In this document: piece after piece, positions 43,351 to 56,410 of the stretch
Position numbering within the stretch: position 1 is the stretch's first letter
Layout of the letters: each line of letters starts with the position of its first letter
Source of the DNA: Luidia sarsii
Taxonomy: Eukaryota > Echinodermata > Asteroidea > Paxillosida > Luidiidae
Direction of reading: 5' to 3'
Length of the DNA: 64,000 nucleotides
NCBI GenBank assembly: GCA_949987565.1
Contig: OX465101.1
Span: 27,380,456-27,444,455, forward strand
Program-made: the position numbers and the translations under genes
Notes under the pieces: model-generated
Databases searched by the model: none
What the model saw: only the letters and a program-made list of their open reading frames with translations
Told to the model about the DNA's origin: nothing

Positions 43351-45834
43351 TCTCTGTGGAGCAGCGGTACAAGTCAGGCACTTGGTACCCAATCAAGCAT
43401 CCTGTACTGCATGATACCCACCCACTGATACGTCCATCAGCATAGGACAGGAATGGATTAAATAGTTCGCACATTTACCTGAACTAATCTGACGCTCGGA
43501 ATTGAATTACATGTCAAGTCATAAGTCCTTAACTTTAAATCTGGCCTGTATGCCTCCACCAGCCTCTGAACGAAAACAGCCATTGGGCTGCATGGAAGTG
43601 TAGTGTAGCATCTGTGGCCTGAAAAGGCAAGCTACCGACACATTACAGGCTGAAAGTAATAGCAGTGGACCACATAAAAATGTTCAGTTCTTGGCTACAA
43701 AAAAGGAACAATTCATTCTGTCACCCGACAATTTCCTTCATAGGTCTAGTTGGCCACCCGACCCAAACATTATGTTCAGACTCTGCCATGAGTTTGTCTT
43801 CCACAGTCTTCCCCACATACTGACCGTACTGCCGTCATGCACAGGCTCAGCTTTGTTGAATGTTGCTCCATCGTCGTCCAAAATAAACATCCGCTGATTG
43901 AATTTGAAATAAAAAAAGAGGAAACGCCCAATCGTGAAATCAAATTGACCGCACTGTGTGTTTTGATGTCCAACAAAGATAAGCTTTTCCGAAAAGTAAA
44001 TTGAAAGTTCAAAGGGCGATGTCTGATTCTGTGTGGCAGATGAGGTCAGATCAAAACAGGGGGAGGTGCATGTAGGTCATCACAGGCCAGTTCTCCCACA
44101 TTGATTTTGTTTTCTTTCGTCTCCTCCCTTTAAAAAAAAAAAAAAAAATGCCCGCAGCAGGACAGCTGTCTGTTTTTCAGGATTTCCATAGTAAGAGATA
44201 GATTTAACATCATCTTGGTCTTACAAGGTGGGAGAGAGAGAAAGAGAAGAGAGAGAAGAGAGTGTGGGAAGGGTGGGAGAGGGCATGGGGACGTACAGAC
44301 CAAGGCTTGTTAGGGCTGTTTGGATAAGGATGGTTAGAGGGATTAGCGACGGGAAAGGAAAGCTTCTTTCATTTTTTTTTCCCACATTGTGCTCGCAGAT
44401 TGCCCCCCCCCCACCGTTGGATTTCCTCGCCTCCAGCTCTTTCCCCCTTCCTCCTAAGTCCTAGCCACCAGCTCCTCCTTCCGACCCCCTCATCCTCCAC
44501 TCCTTGCTCACCCCTTGCCCCCCGGAGAGCTAATGGGATCTTCCGTCGCGTGCGGGGGGGGGGGGGGGGGGGGAAGAGGACTCTGTCCTCCGCAGCTCCC
44601 ACCTTCCGCCGAGCCGAGCTACGAATGATGACCATCCTTAAAAATTGAAGACAGGAGGAAGATGCGCTCTCTCCTCCCCCCACTTCCCTTCTCCTCCCCC
44701 CCAAGAGATAGAGAGCGGCAGAGAGCTACAAACGAGACCCCCGCTGAGGCCCGAGATGCTTAGAGTGAAATTAGGGCATTCTGTCTTGTCACCGTCGCTG
44801 TAGCCTGTGGTAGATACAGCAGGCTGTCTGCCCAAGCAATGGGCATATGGACATAGCATGTGATGTCGGCCTGCATGAAAATTGCATCCCACAGGCGACC
44901 CTTGCCACAAATGCAGTCTTTGGAAATGCGAGGGCACTGCACTACATTTTGTACATCCGGAGATGTAGACATAGACTCTTAAAAGAGTTGTTTATTGGCA
45001 CTCTAAATTCAATTGTGCAGTAAAGGTAAAAAAACAAAAACAAACAACAACAACCCAAATCCCACTCACACACACATGAGGGGCTCTCTCTTTGCTCGCT
45101 TTTATCGAGGCATCTTATCATTTTCAATCCCTCTCAAGTCCTTACCATTCGTCCGTTCCCCGAGAATCTGCCCTCGCCACGGATTTTCTCCTAATTAAAT
45201 TTCTCCTTCAGGTGTGGCCGTTGGTTCATGTGCACGCACGTCAGTCCGCTGGACATGGGGGGGGGGGCGAGGGAAAGGGAAGGAAAGGAAAGGGAATGGA
45301 AGGGGAGGGGAGATGGAGTCCTGCCAATCCTATGGCAACTGTCTCACGGCTCTAACGGGTTTGGAGGGAGACGGAGCAGGAGGGGGAGGGGGGTAGAGAG
45401 GAGGTGGGGGGAGAGGCTAGATATTGACCCGCGACGCCCGATCAATAAGATTCGCTGACTCACGCCTCCCCTTCCTCACCAGCTCTCGCATTCGGTTTGA
45501 CGATGCTGGCCTGCCACTTAGAATTGATGCGGGAGAGAGTTCTTCCATTGGCAGGCAGTGGCCAGCCTTATTATGCTGGACGGATATATATTTTTTTAGT
45601 TCCCCCTGCTTGCAAGCTGTCTGCTTCCTCACTCGCTCACTCGGCCAGAGAAAATATTGTTCCAAGTAGAGAGAGGGCGGAAGACATCCAGGCTGGAAAT
45701 TTACCTTTGGTAATAGAAACCACTCGGTGTATATTCACAGTTCATGTAAAAAAAAAAAACCTCTTCCCTCCCTTTCATACATGTAAGGTTGTGGGAATGG
45801 GGACGTGAACAAGTGGCTTTGCACTGGCCAGATT

Positions 45835-46355
45835 TTTCTTCAGAATCTGATGGACTTTCAGTCGATAACAAGGATAGAGATTCTGAAAGTGGTTTTCCAA
45901 TTGCCTTAGTGCAAAACCATGTGTATGCATGAGCCCGAATGGTCTCCGCGAATGGTCATGTCAGTGTGATTTTTGACGTCCAAATTGTGCCATTGCTGCA
46001 ATCTTCAACAACGAATCTTGCAGGCATGTCAATGAATTTGTCAATATGAATGTGCTCCTGAAATCGATTCTCTTGAAAAAACGTGCACTGACCGTTTGTA
46101 TACGAACTTACTATGTCACACTTCCCCAACAAGAGTAATGGACCGGGTTGTCAACAACTCATGACGTCACCAAGGACGGCCTTCACGGGGGCGTGGCTAC
46201 TCCCCCGTCCGAACTTAAATGATCTTTTTTACCCTCTTTCCCAAAGTCCAAAACTCGAAGAAGAAAAAAAGCATGCATGTTTTTTTTTTACTGACACCAT
46301 GGTATTATTTGAAATAATGAAAGAGAATTCCCAAATGCATTGTAGTTGACCTTTA
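45835..46355. repeat. 0.5-kb dispersed repeat, copy 2
   Basis: Direct-orientation relative of 35508-36058. Copy 2 lacks about 60 bp present in copy 1 (around 35630-35690). Confidence 0.85.
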
Positions 46356-46457
46356 ATATCCAGAGTGAATTCTGAATTGTGTTATCGTTATTTTGCTAAC
46401 TAACTGGGAAGAGCCTCATGGCTGCATCTATAGATCTGCGGAATAACCACCTCTAAA

Positions 46458-47098
46458 ACAAAGAGGGGAGAGAAGGAGAGTGGAGAGAGAGAGGAGGAGG
46501 AGGAGACAGAGAGAGGAGACAGAGGAGAGGAGGAGACAGAGAGAGTGAAGAAAAGGAGGGGGAGAGAGAGGAGGGGAGAGAGAGAGAGGAGGAGACAGAA
46601 GGAGAAGAGGAGAGAGAGAGTGAAGAGAAGGAGAGGGGAGAGAGAGAGAGAGAGAGAGAGGAGACAGAGAGGAGGAGACAGAGGGAGAGGAGGAGACAGA
46701 GAGTGAAGAGAAGGAGAGGGAAAGAGAGAGAGGAGGAGGAGGAGACAGATAGAGGAGGAGACAGAGGGAGAGGAGGAGACAGAGGGAGAGGCGGAGACAG
46801 AGAGAGTGAAGAGGAGAGGGGAGAGAGAGATGGGGAGGAGGAGATAGAGAGGAGTAGACGGAGAGAGTAAAGAGAAGGGGAGGGGAGAGAGAGAGGAGGA
46901 GGAGACAGAGATAGAGGAGGAGACAGAGGGAGAGGAGGAGACAGAGTGAAGAGAAGGAGAGGGGAGAGAGAGAGGAGGAGGAGACAGAGAGAGGAGGAGA
47001 CAGAGAGATTGAAGAGAAGGAGAGGGGAGAGAGAGAGAGAGAGAGAAAGGAGGGGGAGACAGAGAGTGAAGAGAAGGAGACAGAGACAGAGAAAGGCA
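46458..47098. repeat. (GAGAGGAGGAGACA)n GA-rich minisatellite
   Basis: Irregular units of 'gagaggaggagacagag' and 'gtgaagagaaggagagggga' over 640 bp. Confidence 0.95.
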
Positions 47099-48249
47099 TC
47101 AAGACCCACTCTGCCTGGACATTAGTGTAATTGGCCGTGTGATGATGTGACATTAGTGGCCAGGGAAGATTAGATGGGCCAGCAACTCCTGGGCCTGTTG
47201 TAGACAGACCTCCCGGACTTAGCATCAATTTGTGCTGGGGATGACAGGCGTTGACTGCTCAATCTCACAGTGGCATAGGTTGACTGCAATGCTCCCCTTC
47301 CCCTTTACTGGAATGGAGTGGTTATGTGAGCAACATTTAATGCATTCTCGTGAATCTCATCCACTCCTTAGAGAATCCCATGGGATTGGGAAATGGATGA
47401 TTGTTGTGAATGGATATATATGCAAATTAAAGCAAAACACATTTACAAGCAGGCCTGTACCTCTCGCCGATTTCTCTCCCACCCCCCTCCCCAACTTCAC
47501 CCAAAAATGAATTTAACAAGATTGATGCTGTCGAAAAAAATCACAATCAGTAACGTGTACATTGCTCATTATTATTACTGTATTAAGCATGCTGGAATGC
47601 ACATAGGCCATTTTAGACAGAAACAAAGGTCACGAGGCGCTGATATACGTGTGCAGTTTGTGAGTCACCTCTCCATGTATGTGTGTGGGACAATTAGTGG
47701 TTTACGGCGGCTCAGAAGTTGACCAGACAGGTGAGATAAGATGAAAGATGCACACAAGACATCCCGCTCTTCAGCGGCTGAGCGCCCGTTTACAGATTTA
47801 TCTCCGCCAATAAAGGAAGAGGGAATTCATTTTACATTTCACGCTGAAGTACGCTGAAAGGAGCAGTTTTCTAATCGTGCGATTTTTTTTTCTGAATTGA
47901 AAATTTGAAAGATGCACGCACAACTGGCAAGCTTCACAACGGCCCTTCTCGCGGCAGATTGAGATTGCTCCGCCGTCTGTATTGAGCGGACGAATATTGC
48001 ACGTCAGCTTTCTGACAAAACCTGGCAGCACCAGGGGAAAGACTTTGCGGCTCACATGGGAATGTGTGCACGCCAGCTTTGGTGTTTGTGTGGGACAGTA
48101 GCATCCCTTCTGACTCACTGGGCCCCCAGCTCTTAGACAATTTAACGCAGTCGCTTACGCGCAAAAACCCGCTAAGCATGGAAATTCTTCCTTGATTATT
48201 ACAAGCTTGCCAACTGTATCTCCTTTGTTATGTTTAACTTGTATTCAAA

Positions 48250-48497
48250 ACCTTGGTGAAGTAGTAAAACCTTGGTGAAGTATATAGTAAAACCTTGGTG
48301 AAGTAAAACCTTGGTGAAGTAAAACCTTGGTGAAGTAAAACCTTGGTGAAGTAAAACCTTGGTGAAGTAAAACCTTGGTGAAGTAAAACCTTGGTGAAGT
48401 AAAACCTTGGTGAAGTAAAACCTTGGTGAAGTAAAACCTTGGTGAAGTAAAACCTTGGTGAAGTAAAACCTTGGTGAAGTAAAACCTTGGTGAAGTT
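48250..48497. repeat. 16-bp tandem repeat (AAAACCTTGGTGAAGT)n
   Basis: About 15 copies, near-perfect from 48299 onward, with two length variants at the left end. Each unit carries the palindrome CCTTGG. The array is uniform, with no variable spacers. Confidence 0.97.
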
Positions 48498-48964
48498 TGA
48501 TGGCTTTTTACAATCAGATTTTACATCATCATGATTCATGACGCAATATGTGAAAACGGAATGTGGATCTATAGGATTGAAGTTCATACAAAGATAATAG
48601 AATATAATGGGTCATTAAAAGAAATGACCTCAGTGACCTTCTCTTGCCCTTATGCCTTTCTGCAAGACACCCAAAGAATTGAGTGGAACCCGATTTTATT
48701 GGCCAAGGCTTTTCAAGCTTACGCAAATTTTGATGCCTAAACAGCTTGATGGAATTAGCCCTTGGTCTGTGCAGCGCATCCATCTGTGGGAGAGGAGAGC
48801 TACTCTGCTGATGGTCTGAAAGCCGGATCAGATTTTTTGTGGGGGGGGGGGGAGGGGAATGGCTGAGTTTCTCCAGCCTGTGACTAGGAACGGTTTACAT
48901 CACTGTTCCAAGTTCCTTTCATATGTACCAGCTCTTCCCCTCCCTCCCATGTCCAGCGCACTCC

Positions 48965-49060
48965 CCTCCAGGATGGCCAGAGCATTCCGGCCGAAACGTT
49001 AAAGTTGTCCACTCACCAATTCTTTTCACAACCACACCTCTTCTCGGAAGAGTCGCCTCA
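48965..49060 (+). repeat. 'ggccgaaacgtt...ccacacctcttctcggaagag' dispersed repeat
   Basis: Relative of 11270-11410. 'ggatggccagagcattccgg' followed by ccgaaacgttaaag forms a GGCC/GGCC stem just before GAAAC. Confidence 0.6.
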
Positions 49061-49493
49061 CACGGTGTGCCTCGCGCAGATCCGTACTTACGAGCTTTTG
49101 CGTCATTGCGCGGATGCTGACACAGCTGAGAAGAGGGTAGGGGCAAGGAATAAGCCCGGAATGCAGCCCAGCCGAGCCTCAGTGCAAAGATAAACATGTT
49201 AGCGTGCAATAACATACATGTTGTGTATCTATGGCCCGAGCGAGAACAGCTTGGAGGAGTCCTACCCCTTGCGTTGCCTGTTATTCTTTCTCCCTGTGAA
49301 ATGAGGCTGCCGGGAGGCTGGGGTTGTCTGTCTTGACAAGGGCAGCATGTCTGAGTCGTATGAGTGTCTTTCTGCCTTCACCATCACCCGATGTGTAGTT
49401 GTAAAGCCTCTGTCCCCCTGTCATCTCCAGACAGTGCTTCACCTCAGGTCAGGTCAGGTCAGGTCGCCCGGAAGGTTTTCGAAGGACTGCATT

Positions 49494-49680
49494 AATTTAG
49501 AGGGCCTGACGCCCCGACGTTTTGATCCTAGCAGGGGTTCTCTCAAAAGGCAGAAGAACAATAAATGATGATTCTCTCTCGGAGAAAGGTCCTGCCAGTG
49601 TCCAAAAAGCCGTCAGGCCCTCACGGTTTTCAAGATTTGCATTTTGGTCACTTGAGCCAGGAATCAGTTTGCAATATCTG
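49494..49680. mobile_element. GAAACGTC element, head-to-head dimer
   Basis: Inverted cores 'gacgttttgatcctagcagg' and 'gagaaaggtcctgccagtgt' with the standard right-hand tail. Both arms have diverged. Confidence 0.7.
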
Positions 49681-49879
49681 TGTATTACTTTGACTCAGTA
49701 TTCTGAATTAATAAGTACATACAGCTTCAGTGTGCGTCTGCAGAAACCTCTACCTTGAGTCATTCTAAACGATGACGATGAAAAATTGATAAACCACCTC
49801 CGTCGTGGTTTCCCCAAGTCCCCGTCTGAAGCAATCTACCTCTACTGAGTTTGTGTGTGTGTGTGTGTGCACGCAAATC

Positions 49880-50170
49880 TAGTGCCTTGTGGAGACCCAA
49901 GATAATCGGTCTCCACAGGAAAATCGTGAAGGTGTATAGGTCTCCACAAGGTTTTCACGAAACTGATATTTTGAAATAACTCAAAAACTGGAAATTTGTG
50001 ATGGGTAAGAATCCGTCGCCAACAGAAGTGTTACCTATTTAAAAGGGACATACGGTCCAAATTTCTAGCCAAAAAAGTGAATGTGGTTGAAATGGGAGCA
50101 TTTTTCTAAAACATGGTTTCTTCATGTGGTTGTAGAATGCACTCGAACAAAGCGATGTCTCCACAAGGAT
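49880..50170. mobile_element. possible CCTTGTGGAGAC inverted-repeat element
   Basis: 'ccttgtggagac' near 49883 and 'gtctccacaagg' near 50157 are inverted, with a further inner copy near 49944. About 285 bp, no coding content. Confidence 0.45.
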
Positions 50171-50636
50171 ACAGATTGAGGTATGTGTGAGATTTGTTTG
50201 ATGCGAGGTTGGACAATTTGAGACAACAGATGGGAAAAAAAAAAGTAGTCACATGATGGAGACCTGTGAGAGGTGGCTGAAACTGGGGAAGAGAGAGTAA
50301 AAGAAGGAGGGAAGATGTTTATAGATACTATGGTACATGTACGGTGAATTTGTCCAGCAAGGCGTACTCATATCGAGGGTCGATCTTGAATAGCTACTGC
50401 CGCTGATGATGGATATTTGAGACTAGTTATCATTCATTGAAACAAATCAATGTCAATTCCTATATAATAAGCGTGATCCCCTAATAAGATAAAGATTCAT
50501 ATCTTTCAAGTCAAGGAAAGTATCGCACCCAAGAGGAAAGTCATTTAAACACCGCTTTAACAATGCCATTACAGTGTATACAATATTAAGCCCCAATAGA
50601 TAAAATCCACATCTTGGTTGCCAAGGGAACCTGTCG

Positions 50637-50639
<3 letters not shown>

Positions 50640-50735
<96 letters not shown>

Positions 50736-50772
50736 TCTCCTTCTCTCTCTCTCCATCTCTCTCTCTCCAGGG
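50640..50772. repeat. (CT)n microsatellite
   Basis: About 90 bp of uninterrupted CT followed by a CCATCTCT-containing extension. Confidence 0.97.
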
Positions 50773-51447
50773 GCATTTTCTTTCTATACTTCCCAGTCTC
50801 TGATCACTGATCACCACCGGACTTGCATTATTGATGGGTCGGCTTATCCTTGTCTGAGGCTGCTTCGCTCCCCCGTGGGAGCATAATTTTGCCTCTTCTG
50901 CTGTGGGGGAGGGGAGGGGAGAGGGGAAAGGGGGGGGGGGGGAAGGGGTTGGGGTAAGAGGGGGAGATAAGAGGAGACTGTTCCATTGTCAGACTCCTCA
51001 TCACCAGGTGACCAGGGCAGAAATGAGAAGCCGTGGCGTGTGAAGTTGCTTCAGTCCTCACTCTGGGGCATGAGGGTTAAAAGAGGTTTGGGAGGGGTTT
51101 GGGGAGTTGGGAAGGGAAGATGCACCGGAGGAACCACCCGTGGATCTTTTACAAAACAGAACTCGCATACTATGTGCTATTTACATTTACAACTCCCCAT
51201 ACTTAATCTCTCCCTGTGGCTCTGTTGATTAAAACAAAAATTAAAAAATCTCTCTTTGGGGAATCTCTTAAAAAACAATTTGGTTTGGGCGGTCTTAAGA
51301 ATTCTACCACAATATGGACTGCCCCTGGGTATTTATCTGTCCAATTTATTTCATTTTTGAATTTGGGTTATGGAGTTTTCTTTTGATAGAATTCTAAACA
51401 TCTCAAAAGGCTGCACATGTTGAGTCCAGAAGGTCTTTTGTCCAAGG

Positions 51448-51535
51448 CTTTCTGCGCTTGAGAAAGGTTCTGCTAGGATTGAAATGTCCGGGCCTTCTCA
51501 TTTTTGATTTTCAGATTTGCACTGTATTTTTTTAT
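51448..51535 (+). mobile_element. GAAACGTC element, partial
   Basis: 'cttgagaaaggttctgctag' then gattgaaatgtccgggcc, diverged. Confidence 0.65.
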
Positions 51536-51887
51536 TTATTTTTTTACTTCTTTCAGACTTAGCGTAGCACTGGTGAATTTGACTTGAACAGTCGTTTTGA
51601 AACTCTCTGGAGAAATGATCTATGCAATGTTCAATCAATGGGGTTAGAAAGGAGTTTGGTAAACAGGATTTTTGTGACACAGGGATTACATTATTGTTCA
51701 CATTTTTAGAATTCAAAGAAGCAGTTAAGAGTGTTATCAGGCAGAAACTAATCTAATTGTGGTATGAGCAGTAGAAGCCACCAGTGCTATATTCATTACC
51801 CAAGAAAATAATATTATAAACTAATAAAATAAATCTGTAATCTGATTGAAATGTCCAGTTGGGTTTGAAATTCCTTGCCTTCTGATC

Positions 51888-51990
51888 TAAAGTGATATAC
51901 AAAAATGTTGCAAACTGCTCACTGACTAAAATTACCAAAATGTAAATCTCAAAATTTAGTTGGCCAAATTTAGAGGGCTCTTGTATTCAG
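51888..51990 (-). mobile_element. GAAACGTC element, tail fragment
   Basis: Carries the tail 'tgttgcaaactgctcactga' and 'ctcaaaatttagt' but lacks the core hairpin. Confidence 0.6.
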
Positions 51991-52249
51991 TGAGCATTTT
52001 GAGCCAGTAAAAGCCCAGTTTTGTCTTGCTCACAAGGTATGAAAATAGAACAACAACAGTACCTATTCTTGGAAAAGCCCTCAAGAGTATTTGACAAATC
52101 AGCTGTTCAGATGAAGGAGGCCCAACAATAAATTAATGCTCCGAAAATGTCCAAATAAATAACCCAGCGATTATTTGTTCATTGCATCCATCAACAAAGA
52201 AGACGCAATAAGGAGATGCTTTCGGATAAAAACAGTCTCTACCTCGGGG

Positions 52250-52253
52250 CCTT

Positions 52254-52287
<34 letters not shown>
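52250..52287. repeat. poly(T) tract
   Basis: About 30 consecutive T bases, possibly the tail of a minus-strand retroposon; no body recognised. Confidence 0.8.
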
Positions 52288-52506
52288 GGAGGGGGATGAA
52301 AAGTGGGTTAACATCTTCTTCGTCGTTTTTCCTCCTGCCTCTTCCTGGATCAAATTACATCGGGCACAATAGCAGATGGTTGCATTATGTCAAGGAGGGA
52401 GGGGAAGGGGAAGGGAGAGGACTCGGCCCCAGAGAGGCCGGCTTAAGAGGCCTGCACCGGCGGATTTCTTACTCTGGCCCGAGGGGGGAAAGAGCCAGGG
52501 GCCTGG

Positions 52507-52507
<1 letters not shown>

Positions 52508-52551
<44 letters not shown>

Positions 52552-52552
52552 G
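52508..52552. repeat. (GA)n followed by poly(G)
   Basis: Short GA microsatellite ending in 12 G. Confidence 0.85.
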
Positions 52553-52814
52553 TTAGGGGAAAGGACTGGCACTCTGGAGACATGCAGCGCACTGATTCCG
52601 TCTGCATTGGAATGGGCAGACTGGGGCAGAGCAGCCCACGCACAGGGCCTGCTTGCACCTTGAGGTTGCGCAATCATCAACGTGTGTTTGCAACAACTGT
52701 GATTCACTGAGGGATTCACTTTGGATGGTGCCCCAACGAGACTGAGAGGTACACGGGATCCTCGTTGCGGACTCCTGTATACTACCAATCTTTTCCTGCT
52801 TAACTCTGTTCCAG

Positions 52815-52887
52815 CGAGTTATCGATTTCTGGCATCTGGTGTGCAGTCCAAGCCACCTCGCCGAGATCCTCTTCTTTGGGAGCCCAG
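52815..52887 (+). CDS. weak candidate exon, unidentified
   Basis: A pyrimidine-rich acceptor (cttaactctgttccag) is followed by 73 open nt and a weak donor gttaga. In phase 0 it reads RVIDFWHLVCSPSHLAEI and on to FFGSPG, compatible with the phase-0 end of exon 38825-38896. All three frames are open over this short span, so the coding evidence is thin. Confidence 0.2.
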
Positions 52888-53746
52888 GTTAGAAACGACA
52901 GCTGCAAATGTTCTCAAAAAATTCAAAAGTTCTCAAATTCTGGTGTTTTTTAAATGAGACATGCAACGCTGGCCGAAGCTTTTTGGGATGTGAGTAGGCG
53001 TGTACGTGTCTGTTCCTGGGAGAGCTTCACGCATTTCAGGTTGAGATCTTAAAAGGTTTCTGCTCGGAAACTGAAGAAATTCTTCAATGTCGGCATTGCA
53101 GCAAATTGCCATCCCTACTGAGGCTGACAAAAGAGGATTTTTTTTCTAAATTTTTTTATTTGAAATTCCCAAAGCGGATGCGCTTGTCTGTCCTAAGAGT
53201 TGCCATCAGGAATGGACATCCAGACAAGATTTCATTCCCTTGTGGAATCTCTAGACAAAATATTTGATCAGATTATATGATAAAAAAAGGAAGAATTAAA
53301 AAAAAAGGAAACACCCTTGAGCCCAGTATATTTCAAAGCAATTGGCATGAAAATGGTGTGCTTTGTTAGAAAATAGAAAGCTTCCTCTGAAGATGGACTC
53401 CACCAAGTCCTTGTGATATTGCGTGCTGCCTGGTGAAATCCCAGTGGATTTCATGCTGTTCAGTGGTTGAGAAGGGGCTCTTAGTGAAATTGGTGATAGT
53501 TGGAGCTGTCAGAACGAGAGTGAAAGAGAGAGGTTAGGGGAGGGGGGATGATCGGAGCAATTCCCAAAAGCATGCCCCCCCCCCAAAAAAAAGTGGTTGG
53601 AATGCTAGAGAGAGGAGGATTTTTTGAATTCATATTTACCGGGTACATCTGAAATCATTGCTTCGAGAAATTTGATTCCTGCGATTGTTATCCAGCTGTC
53701 AAGGAGTTGGCTCCTGATGTTTATCATCACGCGCCAGCACTGTTCT

Positions 53747-54106
53747 TTAAAGGCCCTATGATACATCATTGGTAAAGGTCAAAAGATTGCCACAATAAAA
53801 TAAAATTACCAAAATACTAATCTCAAAATTTATTGGGTCTGACGATTCGATCCTAGCAGGTCCTGCTTGGATCAAAACGTCAGGCCCACTAAATTCTGTA
53901 GTGTAAGAAATAGTTTATTACTTGCGAGTAATTAACTATATTATGTTTGAGTGAAGATTTCTTGAAAAGTACAGCATCCCAGGTCATAAGATTTCAATAT
54001 GAGGATTTTATCAAGACCGTCTACAAACTGTGTAAATTAGAAGGAGATCTGTAATCTGTGGACATTGATGTTTTCCGATCTTCCCAATGTTGTATTGGGC
54101 CTTTAA
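53747..54106. mobile_element. TTAA-flanked AGGCCC element, copy 1
   Basis: Borders TTAA-aggccctatgatacatcatt and, inverted, cccaatgttgtattgggcct-TTAA. It carries a nested GAAACGTC dimer at 53800-53897. Confidence 0.8.
53800..53897. mobile_element. GAAACGTC element, short dimer nested in a TTAA element
   Basis: 'gggtctgacgattcgatcct' faces 'gatcaaaacgtcaggcccac'. It interrupts the element at 53747-54106 at a different place from the copy nested in 62811-63247. Confidence 0.7.
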
Positions 54107-54961
54107 TGGAGAAGTGGCTTAGGCCTATACTGGATTCCGAATTTGTATAGGCCTATGTAATTCTCTGTGTAATTGCACACAATGCTGTGTGTTCTAATGC
54201 ATGTACCGGTACGTTAATCAATCAGCATGGTGTAATGCCCCTATGCTTGTATGGATGGTTGCACTTGTTTATATATGCAATACACTTGTGTATGTTAGTT
54301 ATTATCACTGTCGGGCACATAATATTATACAGAGCAATCTATGGTCTGCATATGGAATGTGTATTGTGTGTGTTTATTGCTTGAAGGTGCACTTTTTATG
54401 TATACAAGTGCAGTGTACATGCACGTTCTCCATCCCTACATGCATGTAAGTAGTGAGCTGAACACGCTAGAGGCATGAATTGATAATCACTTTTCATTTC
54501 CTTTTCATTTCTTTTCCTGGGTCTGTTTTTTTTTTTACTTTCCTTTCTTCACTCTCTCGCAAAAAAATCTCTCTTGAGGCCCTACTCAGTGCCCAGACTG
54601 CAACAATTAATTACTGTGCATCTCTCACGGAGGGAGCTTTTCGAGCCATTCAGGTTTTGAGAACGGTGGAGACATTGGAATCATTCTCTGGACAATTGAA
54701 GATTCGTGTCAAGACGATTTCCATTTTCCAATTCCGCTAAGCAGAGCTTTTCCAGTGACCTGTGGATTGCACCGCATGTGCACATGATTATATTTCGTCC
54801 TCATCGTCAAGACTCACTCTGTATTATTGTCCCTGGTAATACAGGTTTGCACCATCCTTTGAAGAAAATGAATTTAGGTTTATATGCACATTAGGCCCGG
54901 GCACTATTATATGATAGGCCCATTCGGTTGTCGGCCATCTTGTCGAAGAGTCATGAATCTA

Positions 54962-55083
54962 AGGCCGTGTCCGAAACGGGCTTCCAGAGCTATGGCTAGG
55001 GCTATTGTCTTCGCATCTCAGTGTAGTTCCAATAGAGGGGAAGACCTAGACCTAGCTCTAGATGCCCGTTTCGGACACGGCCT
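54962..55083. mobile_element. AGGCCGTGTCCGAAACGGGC MITE, intact 122 bp
   Basis: Perfect 20-bp terminal inverted repeats at 54962-54981 and 55064-55083. The interior is itself largely palindromic (agctatggctagggc / gacctagctctaga). Confidence 0.92.
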
Positions 55084-55104
55084 ATATCCAAGATGAATTC
55101 CCAA

Positions 55105-55200
55105 CAATCAAAATAAAGAGGGCTTGACATTTCAATCTTAGCAGGGCCTTCCGCAAAGGTTGAAGCCAGGCCGTCTAATGTTTGAATTTTGGTCATCATT
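55105..55200 (-). mobile_element. GAAACGTC element, degraded
   Basis: 'gagggcttgacatttcaatc' then 'ttagcagggccttccgcaaa', both diverged from the consensus. Confidence 0.55.
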
Positions 55201-56410
55201 TTTTACGTTACTCCATAGGTCCCTGTAATGACCTGTCCCTGTCAGATTTTCTCTTTCCAGTGTGCGTGCAATATTAGACTGGCATTTTCAGGAGCTTGAA
55301 TGAAAAGCAACATCCGTGACCCAGACATAGCAACGGTACATGTACCTATGGTACCGCCTCCCCAAATCTGCCGGTTCAATTTTGACCAACAAACTCGCCC
55401 CCTCCACTCCCGCCTGTCGCTTGATTGTCCTCGCAACGGTTTATCCATCACCTGGCAATCGGTCAGAAAGATGCAAGCAGTCTTTCCCCACCCTCCCCCA
55501 ACCTCTCGGCCACAGCGCACGTCCATCCGCCTGCCCTTCCCCTCCCCTTGGTATGATTCATACGTGCCAAATCCAAGAGCCAGAGCATGTTACAGGCGAC
55601 TCCTTGTCAGCAGGAGGGAGGGTGGTGCGGAGGAGGGGGTGGACTCACTTCCGTGGAGGACTCCACATTTTGTACATTAAGATGTTAATGTATATTTAAT
55701 TGCTGTTGGAGGGATGTCTGATTGCTCTCGATGTGGACAATGTGTGTTGGGTCTGTAGATTGCGGGCATTTAATTTTTTTTCCCCCACATCCTCAGCATG
55801 TGTGCTTGTATATTGCAGTTTTTCAAGGTGATTTGGTGCAGCAATGTTGTGTGCTGTTAAGCTTGCTGTGGCTAGACAGCGCCGCGGCAGTGGCGGTGTA
55901 TCAATTGGAGGCTTATGTCTCAAGGACCACACCTCCGCACCAAAAAACAACTCTGCTTTACCGAGCCAAAGAAGGTCTCTGTATCAAAATCCTTGAGTTT
56001 TTTACGAGCAAAAAAAGGGAAACATTTCGGCATTGAATGATGACTGATCAGAATCATTGTTGCTATATACTGTAGGCAAAAATGGATATGATGTGAAATG
56101 ATTCATTACGAAGGAGCGGAACCCATTACTGCACTGAAAATTGCATTGATCACCGGAAAAGGCCGTTGGTAAAAAATTGCAATTTCCCTTGAGATTTCAT
56201 AAGCAATTACGAACAGTTAGGCTTTCGTGATGAAGGCACAACATTATTTTGCCGGCCTCTGGATGCAAAATGCTGCCGCGGGAGTGAGCTTCACTTGAGT
56301 GAGTAGGAGTACAAGTAGTGACTCAGATAGTGGGGTTCATAGTTCATACTGTACATAGATGCTTGCCTTGAATTGAGGGCCGCCAGTGCCAATATTTTGA
56401 CTCTCTTAAT

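Noticed and set aside
42506..43474. 322-codon Arg/Glu-rich frame and its opposite-strand partners
   Set aside because: Artefact of (CTGCCT)n and (CTCCCT)n arrays.
46428..47228. 266-codon Ser/Leu-rich frame
   Set aside because: Artefact of a GA minisatellite; no conserved composition or splice context.
48234..48587. Possible CRISPR-like array
   Set aside because: Head-to-tail identical 16-bp units without spacers in a eukaryotic genome; a minisatellite.
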